The notes under the pieces: generated by a model | Seen by the model: only the letters and a program-made list of their open reading frames with translations | Databases searched by the model: none | What the model was told of the DNA's origin: nothing | Position numbers and translations under genes: made by a program | From: Limnohabitans sp. 2KL-51 | GTDB lineage: Bacteria > Pseudomonadota > Gammaproteobacteria > Burkholderiales > Burkholderiaceae_C | DNA length: 64,000 nt | Assembly: GCF_003063645.1 (NCBI RefSeq) | Contig: NZ_NESJ01000004.1 | Span: 62,001-126,000, forward strand | Direction of reading: 5' to 3' | Shown here: one piece after another, positions 17,430 to 25,205 of the stretch | Numbering within the stretch: the first letter of the stretch is position 1 | How the letters are laid out: every line of letters begins with the position of its first letter

Positions 17430-18997
17430 GGCCGGGTAGCCGTTTCAGGTTGGAACAAAACCATGCCCTTGTCCTTGGCCCACACCCGAGCACCGGGCTG
17501 GACTTGAGATTCAGGGGCCAAGTACAAGCTTGCTGGATTGCCTTTGGGGAGCAGGGCTTGTTGACGGTAAAAGGCGAAAGATGGCCAGTTGCCTCCGATT
17601 TGCCCCACTGTGGATGGCCAATTTCTCGCTTCCAGTCCCAAGGCTTTGATGGGCCCCTGCAGGGTGTTGGCCCACCAAGGCCAGACGACCAAGGCCAAGA
17701 CCGTGCCGTGGATCAAGGCCATGGCAGACAGGGTGTCTGCTAAGCCCAAGCGGGGCAAGCGGGCGCGACAGATCAGCAGGGTCAGCGCCAGCAGGCCCCA
17801 GAGGGTGGCAATGGAGCCCAGCGGCAAAGGGTCCAGGCCATGCTGGAAAATAGACTTAAGCGCCTGCGGGACCTGCTCAGGAAAAGTCATCCAAAACCAA
17901 GGCAGCCCCACCAACAGGGCCTGCCAGGCCAGCAACGTCACTGCGCACAGCCCGGCATGCCAAGATCGCATGCGACCTAAAGCGGCCGTCAGCAACAGCA
18001 CGACCCCGGGTGCGGCATAGATGCCGTAGTGAGGCAGCTTGGTGCCGGAAAAACTGAAAAATACCAGCACAAAAACAGTCCAGATCAAGGCTTGTCGGGT
18101 CAGCGCATGGCCCCAGATCGCTTGCCAGCGGCCCCACCAGGCCAGCAACAGCGGCGTCCAGGGCATCCACAAAATGGGTGCCACGATCACGAAGTAGAGC
18201 CAATGGCCGCCATGCCCTTCCATCGGGGCGGTGAAACGCTCGACGTTGTGCTTCAAAATGAAGCCTTGCACGAAATTCTCGCCGTGACGCCAAACGGCGT
18301 AGGCGTACCACGGCAAGGCAATCGCCAGCATGCAAAGCCAGGCGCGCACATCGAGCAGCGCTTTGCGGCAAACAGCCCATTGACCAGAGACAAGGCAGTG
18401 GATGATCAGGCTGGCCGCTGGGATCAAGAGCGCGACGGGCCCTTTGACCAGCAGCCCCGCCCCCACCCACAAGGCCAGCCGACGCAATGCCTTCATGTCT
18501 TCGGTTGGCAGGTAGCGCCACAGGTCGATGGCGCTGAGCATCAGGAGCATGCCCAGCACCGCATCCGCCGTGGCCGCGTGCGCCATGGCCCAGCTGCCAA
18601 AACTGGTGACGTGGATGATGGCTGCCCAAGCGCCAGTCCGAACACCCCATTGGCCAGTGACGAATCTCCACAGGGCCAGTGCGCTCAACCAGGTGGCCAA
18701 AGCCGAGGGCAGTCGCATGGCCAGCTCGGTCGGCCCCAACAGGACCCCACTGAGGGCTTGCAGCCAATAGACACCAATCGGTTTGTCAAAGCGGTCCAAA
18801 CCATTGAGCGTGGTGTGGCCCCAATCACCTGACGACAACAGGCCCCGGGTTGCTTCGGAGAAAGCCCCTTCGTCGACATCGAACAAAGGGGGCTGGCCCA
18901 GCCCCATCAGCAGGAACACCAGCAAACCCAAGGCCAAAGGGATGGCCCAGATGGGTGGCTTGGCAGTCAAGCTTGGCGTGGAATCAAGGTGTGGCAT
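17426..18997 (-). CDS. ArnT-like polyprenyl-phosphate sugar glycosyltransferase (first)
   Basis: Membrane glycosyltransferase of 523 aa, closer to ArnT proper. The N-terminal loop reads PPLFDVDEGAFSEATRGLL with the DE pair used in catalysis, then NGLDRFDKPIGVYWLQ. ArnT relatives transfer aminoarabinose or galacturonic acid from an undecaprenyl carrier to lipid A phosphates in the periplasm. No arnA, arnB or arnD lies in the window, so aminoarabinose is unlikely; a uronic acid fits the neighbours better. The start ATG 18997 lies 14 bp inside the GT2 gene. Confidence 0.78.
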   Translation of the reverse strand: MPHLDSTPSLTAKPPIWAIPLALGLLVFLLMGLGQPPLFDVDEGAFSEATRGLLSSGDWGHTTLNGLDRFDKPIGVYWLQALSGVLLGPTELAMRLPSALATWLSALALWRFVTGQWGVRTGAWAAIIHVTSFGSWAMAHAATADAVLGMLLMLSAIDLWRYLPTEDMKALRRLALWVGAGLLVKGPVALLIPAASLIIHCLVSGQWAVCRKALLDVRAWLCMLAIALPWYAYAVWRHGENFVQGFILKHNVERFTAPMEGHGGHWLYFVIVAPILWMPWTPLLLAWWGRWQAIWGHALTRQALIWTVFVLVFFSFSGTKLPHYGIYAAPGVVLLLTAALGRMRSWHAGLCAVTLLAWQALLVGLPWFWMTFPEQVPQALKSIFQHGLDPLPLGSIATLWGLLALTLLICRARLPRLGLADTLSAMALIHGTVLALVVWPWWANTLQGPIKALGLEARNWPSTVGQIGGNWPSFAFYRQQALLPKGNPASLYLAPESQVQPGARVWAKDKGMVLFQPETATRP

Positions 18998-19985
18998 GCC
19001 ATCCTGCGTCGTCGTCCAAGGTGGTCAAATCCCGGGTGTGGTAAGCCAGCGACTGCCCCCCGTCAAAATAAGTGCGCATCAACATTTCCGACAACACCCC
19101 CGTGGTGATGAATTGCAGACCAGAGACGATGCAGAAAAAACCCACAAACATCAGGGGCCGGGTGCCGATGTCTTCACCCATCCATTTGATGGCTGCCAGG
19201 TAAGCCAGGATCAGCGTGCCGACGGCACTGACCAACAAACCCAGTCCGCCAAAGAAGTGTCCTGGGCGTGTGCCAAAGTTCAAAAAGAAATGGATCGACA
19301 GCAAGTCGACCAGGACCCGGATGGTTCTGGAGATGCCGTATTTGGATTGGCCCTTGGTTCGAGGGCGGTGGCTGACTGCCAACTCGGCCATGCGATCAGG
19401 GGAGGTGACGGTGGCCATCCAGGCGGGGATGAAGCGGTGCATCTCGCCATAAAGACGAATCTTGCGCAACACGCCGGTGCGAAAGGCTTTCAAGCTACAG
19501 CCCAGGTCTTGGAATTCCAGCCCGCTGACGCGCCTGATGAGGCGATTGGCCAGTCTGGAGGGAATTTTGCGCAACAGCAGTCCATCCTGACGGTTTTGAC
19601 GCCAGCCGGCGACCAAGTCCAAGTCTTCGCACAGCAATTTAGCGACCAACTGGGGGATGTCTTGGGGGTCATTTTGCAAATCCCCATCCATGGTGACGAT
19701 CACATCGCCTCGGGCCATGTCGATGCCCGCCTGCATCGCAGCGGTCTGACGAAAATTGCGCAGCAAACGGATGATTCGAATGTGTGGACCCACTTGCTGG
19801 GCACGCTGGCGCAGACGTTTCCAGGTCTCATCCGTGCTGCCGTCGTCGACCACCAAAAGCTCCCACGGGTGCGGGTAAGACATCAGGGCCGATTGGACCG
19901 CATCGATCAGGTCGTGGGCCAGTTCCTCCTCGTTGAACATCGGGACCACCACAGAAAGACGGTGAGAGGGAGTTTGAAGCAACAT
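18984..19985 (-). CDS. GT2 polyprenyl-phosphate glycosyltransferase (ArnC/RgtE/DPM-like)
   Basis: Inverting GT-A transferase that loads a sugar nucleotide onto undecaprenyl phosphate at the cytoplasmic face, supplying the two ArnT-like enzymes. It has 333 aa. The N-terminal domain has SVVVPMFNEEE, VVDDGSTDETW and the metal motif DGDLQNDPQDIP. RTKGQSKYG is the conserved loop before two C-terminal membrane spans (about 235-300), the ArnC topology. Six bases separate it from the upstream gene and it overlaps the downstream one, so it is co-transcribed. The sugar is not readable; UDP-galacturonate is the best guess from ugd and the 21802 epimerase. Confidence 0.83.
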   Translation of the reverse strand: MLLQTPSHRLSVVVPMFNEEELAHDLIDAVQSALMSYPHPWELLVVDDGSTDETWKRLRQRAQQVGPHIRIIRLLRNFRQTAAMQAGIDMARGDVIVTMDGDLQNDPQDIPQLVAKLLCEDLDLVAGWRQNRQDGLLLRKIPSRLANRLIRRVSGLEFQDLGCSLKAFRTGVLRKIRLYGEMHRFIPAWMATVTSPDRMAELAVSHRPRTKGQSKYGISRTIRVLVDLLSIHFFLNFGTRPGHFFGGLGLLVSAVGTLILAYLAAIKWMGEDIGTRPLMFVGFFCIVSGLQFITTGVLSEMLMRTYFDGGQSLAYHTRDLTTLDDDAGWHATP

Positions 19986-19991
19986 AAACAG

Positions 19992-20942
19992 TCAGTTTTG
20001 AATCGGATCGACTCGGTTTTTCTCATTCGGTGCTCGCCAGAAGGCGGGCCCGTCCACAGCCGCCATCAGCAAGGCCAGCAACAACGAAATGCCCAGGCAA
20101 AACAGGTGAACCAGCAAAGCCGCCATGCCCAACAACGGGGCCTGCTCAAGCGGCAGGCCGGAAAACAGCCAGACTCCTGTTTCGTAAGTACCCAAGCTGG
20201 CGGGGCCTTGAATCGGCAGCAAGGCCGCGATTTCGCCGCCCAAAGCCGCGGACACGCTCGCTTGCATGCCCAAGCTGATCGATTCCTGCAAGATGACTTG
20301 CAACAAAAGAGCGACTACCGCGATCTTCAGCAACCAGTTGCCCAGGCTCAGCAGCCAACCTGTGGGGCGGTCTCGGCCGTGCCATAAAAGTCCAAACCAC
20401 TCCACGCGGCCGCGGCAGGCGAGCACGAGCTTTTCCAAATACTGGCGAGAAGCCAGCAGGGCAATGAGCACAGGTGCAGCGATCAAGGCAGCCGCGACTG
20501 GGGGGGCGAACGGCCAAAATAACAGGGCCAGGAAACCGAGCACCACAGCGTCTTGGAACCTCAACCACAGCAGACTGCGCAGCGACTCTGGCCAGCTGGC
20601 GTCAAAGACTTTTCGCACCAGCAGCGGATAGCCCAATTCGCCCGATCGCAGCGGCATCAGCAAGGCCGCCGAGTTGTGCAGTAACACCACATGCAAAGCG
20701 GTTCGCAGGCTGATGTGTCGCTTCCATTGCCACTCTTGGCGCAGCCTGATGGCGCGCAAAATAAAGGTGCATGCCCAGGTAGCCGTTGCGGCTGCCCAAA
20801 CCCACATGGGCACTGCGCGCCACCATTGGGCCAAATCGGGCCGGTCAAGTTTTTGCCAGGCCCAAACAAACAACCAAAGTGCCAGCGCCAAGCCTAAGAG
20901 CATGGCCATGAATTTCAGGAGCAGGGGTGAAGTTTTGAACAC
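19992..20942 (-). CDS. UPF0104/YbhN-like (LPG synthase transmembrane) protein
   Basis: Integral membrane protein of about 316 aa with 8 or so hydrophobic segments, of the lysylphosphatidylglycerol-synthase transmembrane family (AglD2/YbhN). Recognisable parts are LHVVLLHNSAALLMPLRSGE and LPIQGPASLGTYETG. The frame is open far upstream within the PAP2 gene. GTG 20942 is chosen because GAGG sits 6 bases before it and it directly follows the PAP2 stop. No aminoacyl-transfer domain is present, so it is not an LPG synthase itself. Family members often sit in polyprenyl-sugar operons; a lipid or carrier transport role is speculation. Confidence 0.72.
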   Translation of the reverse strand: MFKTSPLLLKFMAMLLGLALALWLFVWAWQKLDRPDLAQWWRAVPMWVWAAATATWACTFILRAIRLRQEWQWKRHISLRTALHVVLLHNSAALLMPLRSGELGYPLLVRKVFDASWPESLRSLLWLRFQDAVVLGFLALLFWPFAPPVAAALIAAPVLIALLASRQYLEKLVLACRGRVEWFGLLWHGRDRPTGWLLSLGNWLLKIAVVALLLQVILQESISLGMQASVSAALGGEIAALLPIQGPASLGTYETGVWLFSGLPLEQAPLLGMAALLVHLFCLGISLLLALLMAAVDGPAFWRAPNEKNRVDPIQN

Positions 20943-20950
20943 GTGTGGCC

Positions 20951-21757
20951 TCAGGCTCGGGCACGCGGCCATAAGGTGAGTACACCCAACAGCACGCCGG
21001 CTGAAATCGCCCCGCGAGCCAAGGCCATACCGAAGCCTTCCACGGGCGGAATCCACACCAAGTACAGGACAAGGGCTTGTAACGCGACGAGCCCAAAGCG
21101 CGTCCACAGCGCGTCGGGGTTTAACACCCAGGGTTGCAATTTTTCCCAATGGTGGGCCAAGATCACCATAAGCCCGCCCAGACCGAAACCCGTGACCACA
21201 TCGGCCGGCCAATGCGCTCCGACCGACACCCGCGAGAGCGCCACCAAGGCGCACAGGACGAGCCCCACCCACAGAAGCCGAGGCCGATCAAAACGAATGA
21301 ATAAAAACAACAGCGCTGCGGCAGAGCCCGCGGCCATCGCATGGCCAGAAGGCATGGAGTGGCCCAACAGGGGAGGATGACCAATCACTTGCAGCCACTG
21401 GGCGTCGATCAAATTCAAGGGGCGCGGGAAGTTGAGCGTGTGCTTAAGCACCATCGAAACCGGGATCCCCAAGAGCCAGGTTTTCAAGACCAAGGCCAGC
21501 TTGCCACTGTCTCGGGCAAAGAGGATCAACATCAATAACAAACATTGACCTGCGTCACCCCACTGGGTCACAAACAGCCAAAATTGCTCGGGCAGCCAAG
21601 TCTTTTGGTGTCCCTGGATGAGCCACTCTTGGTTGAGGGACGAATGGTGCAGCCCAACACCACAAGCGATGCAAATCAGTGCAGTCAGCCAAGCGGTCTG
21701 GGTCACCGACGGTGAATAAACTGCCAGTGAGTCGGGGTTTTCTCGAACTACTGTCAT
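20951..21757 (-). CDS. PAP2-family membrane phosphatase
   Basis: Second PAP2 phosphatase, 268 aa, six or more spans. The motifs are KHTLNFPRP (Lys105 to Pro113), MPSGHA (136-140) and SRVSVGAHWPADV (Arg176, His182, Asp186), all intact. This version (PSGH, AHWP) is the form found in phosphatidylglycerophosphate, undecaprenyl-diphosphate and some lipid A phosphatases. It is first in the minus-strand operon 21757-15151; the start codon lies 44 bp from the divergent epimerase start. Confidence 0.8.
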   Translation of the reverse strand: MTVVRENPDSLAVYSPSVTQTAWLTALICIACGVGLHHSSLNQEWLIQGHQKTWLPEQFWLFVTQWGDAGQCLLLMLILFARDSGKLALVLKTWLLGIPVSMVLKHTLNFPRPLNLIDAQWLQVIGHPPLLGHSMPSGHAMAAGSAAALLFLFIRFDRPRLLWVGLVLCALVALSRVSVGAHWPADVVTGFGLGGLMVILAHHWEKLQPWVLNPDALWTRFGLVALQALVLYLVWIPPVEGFGMALARGAISAGVLLGVLTLWPRARA

Positions 21758-21808
21758 ATTTGCATTTCAAAATCCTGTGAAAACAATCAAAACATATTTT
21801 TATGACAG
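21751..21808. promoter_or_regulatory. Divergent control region with mirrored CTGTCATA elements
   Basis: CTGTCATA (21751-21758) and its exact inverse TATGACAG (21801-21808) bracket the 44-bp gap between the PAP2 operon and the epimerase gene. Each contains that gene's start codon (ATGACAGT). Each is a perfect first Pho half-site followed by an A/T linker, but the second half-sites are poor (2-3 of 7), so PhoB control is possible rather than shown. All promoter elements for both directions must fit in this short A/T-rich stretch. Confidence 0.3.
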
Positions 21809-22818
21809 TTCCATGGATGGTCACGGGTGCGGCCGGCTTCATTGGCTCAAGGCTGGCCTTGCATCTGGCCCAAAGGGGCCACATCGTGCACGCCTGCGAT
21901 TGGGCTGACGACTCTGGGTGCACCCCTTTGGATCCTGACCCTAACAGCACGGCTTCACGGCTGCGTGCGGCCCGCATGGCTACAGTGCGACAAGCTCCAG
22001 GCGTTCAGTGGCAACGGCTCGACGTGGCGCATCCCAGCCAGCTGCTGGATTGGATGGGCAGTGTTCGCCCCGAGCGGGTCATCCATTTGGCCGCTCAGGC
22101 CGGTGTTCGGCACTCCATGCAGGCGCCACAGGATTTTGTGGCGTCCAATCTGGTTGGATTTGCCAACGTTCTTTTGGCCTGTCACCAGCACCAAGTTGCC
22201 CGTTTGCTGTATGCCAGCTCGTCGAGTGTTTACGGGATGCGATCGGAGGCACCCTTTGAGGAGGCCGACAGGACCGACCGGCCCCAGTCTTTTTATGCAG
22301 CCACCAAACAGGCCAATGAAGCCATGGCGTTTTCCTTTCATGCCCAATACGGCCTGAAGAGCTTGGGCATGAGATTTTTCACGGTCTACGGACCTTGGGG
22401 GCGGCCTGACATGGCGCCCTATCTGTTTGCACAAGCCATTCGGCGACAACAGCCAGTGACGCTGTTTGCCGGTGGGGAACTGATGCGCGACTTCACCTAT
22501 GTCGACGACACCGTCGCGGCAGTGACCGCCTTGGCCCAGCACGAGGCCCGGTGGCAGGGTGCGGCCGTGGTGAATGTGGGCCATCAGCGGCCGATTCGCG
22601 TGATCGATTTTGTCCAAGTGCTGTCCGATCTTTTGCAGACCAGCCCCCTCATTGAACACGCGCCCATGCAAACTGCAGATGTTGCCTTGACCTGTGCCAG
22701 CGAGTCACGCCTTTTGAGCTGGTTGGATGCCTGGCCTGACACCCCCCTGCAAGAGGGGCTTGGACAGTTCGTGCAGTGGTTGGAGGGCTGGGATCCGCTG
22801 GGCAATCGTCAGGCCTGA
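21802..22818 (+). CDS. NAD-dependent epimerase, probable UDP-glucuronate 4-epimerase
   Basis: Extended short-chain dehydrogenase/epimerase, 338 aa. The NAD motif is GAAGFIG (residues 8-14), the catalytic serine region is SSSSVYG and the YxxxK is YAATK. HLAAQAGVRHSM, RFFTVYGPWGRPDMAP and RDFTYVDD are hallmarks of UDP-glucuronate 4-epimerases (CapI/LpsL type), which make UDP-galacturonate. With ugd it would complete UDP-glucose to UDP-galacturonate. It starts at ATG 21802 with no clear ribosome site. It ends 15 bp from the convergent ppk2. Confidence 0.82.
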   Translation: MTVPWMVTGAAGFIGSRLALHLAQRGHIVHACDWADDSGCTPLDPDPNSTASRLRAARMATVRQAPGVQWQRLDVAHPSQLLDWMGSVRPERVIHLAAQAGVRHSMQAPQDFVASNLVGFANVLLACHQHQVARLLYASSSSVYGMRSEAPFEEADRTDRPQSFYAATKQANEAMAFSFHAQYGLKSLGMRFFTVYGPWGRPDMAPYLFAQAIRRQQPVTLFAGGELMRDFTYVDDTVAAVTALAQHEARWQGAAVVNVGHQRPIRVIDFVQVLSDLLQTSPLIEHAPMQTADVALTCASESRLLSWLDAWPDTPLQEGLGQFVQWLEGWDPLGNRQA

Positions 22819-22833
22819 GCCTGATTCAGCAGC

Positions 22834-23757
22834 TCAGTATTTTTCCGGAACAATCATTTCAGCCGGCACCGGGTGGCGGATGTAGTCGGGGTTGCGTACA
22901 CGCCCGGGCAGGTCCACTTGCGGGTGCTCGACCTCGTGGTAGGGGACTTGGCTGAGCAAGTGGTCAATGCAGTTGAGTCGCGCTTTTTTCTTGTCCACCG
23001 CTTGCACCACCCACCAAGGGGCTTCGGGAATGTGGGTGCGCTCGATCATGGTTTCTTTGGCGCGGGTGTAGTCTTCCCAGCGGCGGCGGCTTTCCAAGTC
23101 CATGGGGCTGAGTTTCCACTGCTTGAGCGGGTCGTGGATGCGGCCCAAAAAGCGGGCATGTTGCTCATCGTCGGTGATGGAGAACCAGTACTTGACCAGC
23201 TGAATGCCGCTGCGCACCAGCATTTTTTCGAACTCAGGCACTGAGCGAAAGAACTCTTCGTATTCCTCGTCGTTGCAAAAGCCCATGACTTTTTCGACGC
23301 CCGCGCGGTTGTACCAGCTGCGGTCAAACAGCACGATTTCGCCCGCGGCTGGAAGGTGCGAGATGTAGCGCTGAAAGTACCACTGGGTTTTCTCGCGGTC
23401 GTTGGGCGCGGGCAGGGCGGCCACGCGACACACACGGGGGTTCAGGCGCTGCGTGATGCGTTTGATCACGCCGCCTTTGCCGGCTGCGTCACGGCCCTCA
23501 AAAAGGATGACCATGCGGTGACCGGTTTTGACCACCCAGTCTTGCAGCATCACCAACTCAGACTGCAGACGCAGCAGCTCCCTGAAGTAACGAATGCGTT
23601 CGCCCGTTTGGGCATCGTTGGCGGCGGCGTCAGTGCCCCAGCGGTCGTCGAGCTCCAGCTCAAGCTCTTCATCCATGCTGTCCAGCAGGTCTTCGCGCAG
23701 CTGGCGCATTTGGGCTTCATCGATGGCGTTGGGGGTTGTCATGGTGTGAGGCGTCAT
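22834..23757 (-). CDS. ppk2: Polyphosphate kinase 2 (PPK2)
   Basis: Cytosolic enzyme that moves phosphate between polyphosphate and nucleotides. It has about 307 aa, one PPK2 domain. Walker A is EGRDAAGKGG, with IVLFDRSWYNRAGVEKVMGF as the Walker B and lid region; YFQRYISHLP and DPLKQWKLSPMD are PPK2 class I stretches. The frame opens at TTG 23820, but ATG 23757 or ATG 23742 is more plausible; neither has a strong ribosome site. It fits the phosphate theme of the left third of the window. A degenerate Pho-like repeat at 23784-23801 is weak. Confidence 0.9.
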   Translation of the reverse strand: MTPHTMTTPNAIDEAQMRQLREDLLDSMDEELELELDDRWGTDAAANDAQTGERIRYFRELLRLQSELVMLQDWVVKTGHRMVILFEGRDAAGKGGVIKRITQRLNPRVCRVAALPAPNDREKTQWYFQRYISHLPAAGEIVLFDRSWYNRAGVEKVMGFCNDEEYEEFFRSVPEFEKMLVRSGIQLVKYWFSITDDEQHARFLGRIHDPLKQWKLSPMDLESRRRWEDYTRAKETMIERTHIPEAPWWVVQAVDKKKARLNCIDHLLSQVPYHEVEHPQVDLPGRVRNPDYIRHPVPAEMIVPEKY

Positions 23758-23831
23758 CAAAAAATCAAGTGTCGTTGTTTTGTGTGAATTTTTGATGAAT
23801 GCAGGCCAGGTCGAAGCCAAAGGCCAGCGCT

Positions 23832-25202
23832 TCAGACCGGTGCGGTTGAGCTTGTGTCATGCCGGGATGCACGCCACACCAGCGTCGCAAACAGTGCCGA
23901 CACCAAGGCCAGAGCCAAGCTGCTGCTGATCCAGAACGTGTCGACGGCCGGGCGGCCGGTCCATTGCAGCCAGCCATTCAGCGCTGAATCGTCGTAGGCC
24001 CACAGGTAGCCGCCATACAGGCCCAAGCCCCACAAAAAGGCGGTGTAGATCAGCAGCGGCGCTATGGTGATGCGGTAGCAGCGCAACAAGAAGGCGCAGA
24101 CCGCCTGTACCGCATCGGCCATGTGGAATATCGCCACCCAAACCAGCCACACCATGGCGGTTTGTGCCACCACAGGGTCGTTGGTGAAAGCATGGGCGAT
24201 GGCTTCGCGGCCCAGAAGCAAGGCCGCAGCGCACAGCACGGCCGCGCCGATGGCCAGGCCAATGCCCAGGCCTGCTGCATGCCTGGCCCGGTGGGCCTGA
24301 CCCGCGCCCAACCAGTAACCGGTGCGGGCGCTGCTGGCAATGCCAAGGGCCAACGGCACCATGTACAGCACCGAGGCCAAACTGGCCGCGATCTGGTGAC
24401 TGGCCGAGGCCACCGAGCCCAGGCGGGCAATGAACAGGGCCATCAGGGTAAATGCCGTCACCTCCACCATGATGGACAATCCGGCGGGCACGCCCAGGCG
24501 CAAAAAGTGCCGCAGCACAGGCCACTGGGGTTTTTCAGGCAGATGCCACAGCTTGTAGGGGTGGTAAATGTCTTGCGTGCGCAAGAGCCATAGCCCGGTG
24601 AGCATCATCAGGCTGTTTACCGCGAGCGTGGCCCAGGCGCAGCCCACCATGCCCAGGCCCGGCGCATCGCCAGCGCCAAAGGTCAGCAGCACCGACAAAG
24701 GTATTTTCACGAACACGGCCCCTGCCTGAAGCCAAGTGACCAAACGTGGATAGCCCAGGCTTTGGTTGAGTGTGCTGTAAATGCGAAACAGTAAGTTTGG
24801 CACCAGCGCCAGGGCCAGCACGCGCAAATAGGTCCGCACATCGGGCCACAGCTCGGTGGGCACCTGGGTCCAGGACAGCCATGTGTCGGGGAACCACAAA
24901 CCGGTGATGCCCAGCGCTGCTGCGATCGCCGAGATGTACAGCGCTTGGCGCACCGAGCGCCCTATCTCGGCGCGTCGGTTGCCGCCATGCAGCTCGGCCC
25001 AGACCGGCAGCAGCGCCTGCATCATGCCATTGAGCGCCACATAAATGCTGATGTAAATGGACGAGGCCACGGACAGCACGGCCAACGCATGCGGGCTGTA
25101 ACGGCCGGCAATGACGGTGTCAGTCACGCTAAAGGCCATGACGGCCAGCTGCCCGACCAGCACGGTACCCGCATGGCGGGAGATGGTGCGCAGCTCGGAC
25201 AT
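23832..25202 (-). CDS. MATE-family efflux transporter
   Basis: Multidrug and toxin extrusion exporter (NorM branch), 456 aa, 12 membrane spans in two six-span halves. SVTDTVIAGRYSPHALAVLSV in the first half and GVPAGLSIMVEVTAFTLMALFIARLG in the second are family-typical. It likely extrudes cationic compounds with Na+ or H+ antiport. It is transcribed 3 bp after the large membrane protein at 25206-26951, so the two form an operon that may continue into ppk2 74 bp later. Confidence 0.88.
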   Translation of the reverse strand: MSELRTISRHAGTVLVGQLAVMAFSVTDTVIAGRYSPHALAVLSVASSIYISIYVALNGMMQALLPVWAELHGGNRRAEIGRSVRQALYISAIAAALGITGLWFPDTWLSWTQVPTELWPDVRTYLRVLALALVPNLLFRIYSTLNQSLGYPRLVTWLQAGAVFVKIPLSVLLTFGAGDAPGLGMVGCAWATLAVNSLMMLTGLWLLRTQDIYHPYKLWHLPEKPQWPVLRHFLRLGVPAGLSIMVEVTAFTLMALFIARLGSVASASHQIAASLASVLYMVPLALGIASSARTGYWLGAGQAHRARHAAGLGIGLAIGAAVLCAAALLLGREAIAHAFTNDPVVAQTAMVWLVWVAIFHMADAVQAVCAFLLRCYRITIAPLLIYTAFLWGLGLYGGYLWAYDDSALNGWLQWTGRPAVDTFWISSSLALALVSALFATLVWRASRHDTSSTAPV

Positions 25203-25205
25203 GGC

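Noticed and set aside
18783..20387. Plus-strand open frame of 534 codons across the GT2 and UPF0104 genes
   Set aside because: Crosses two real minus-strand gene boundaries and has no recognisable motif; a GC-rich codon shadow.
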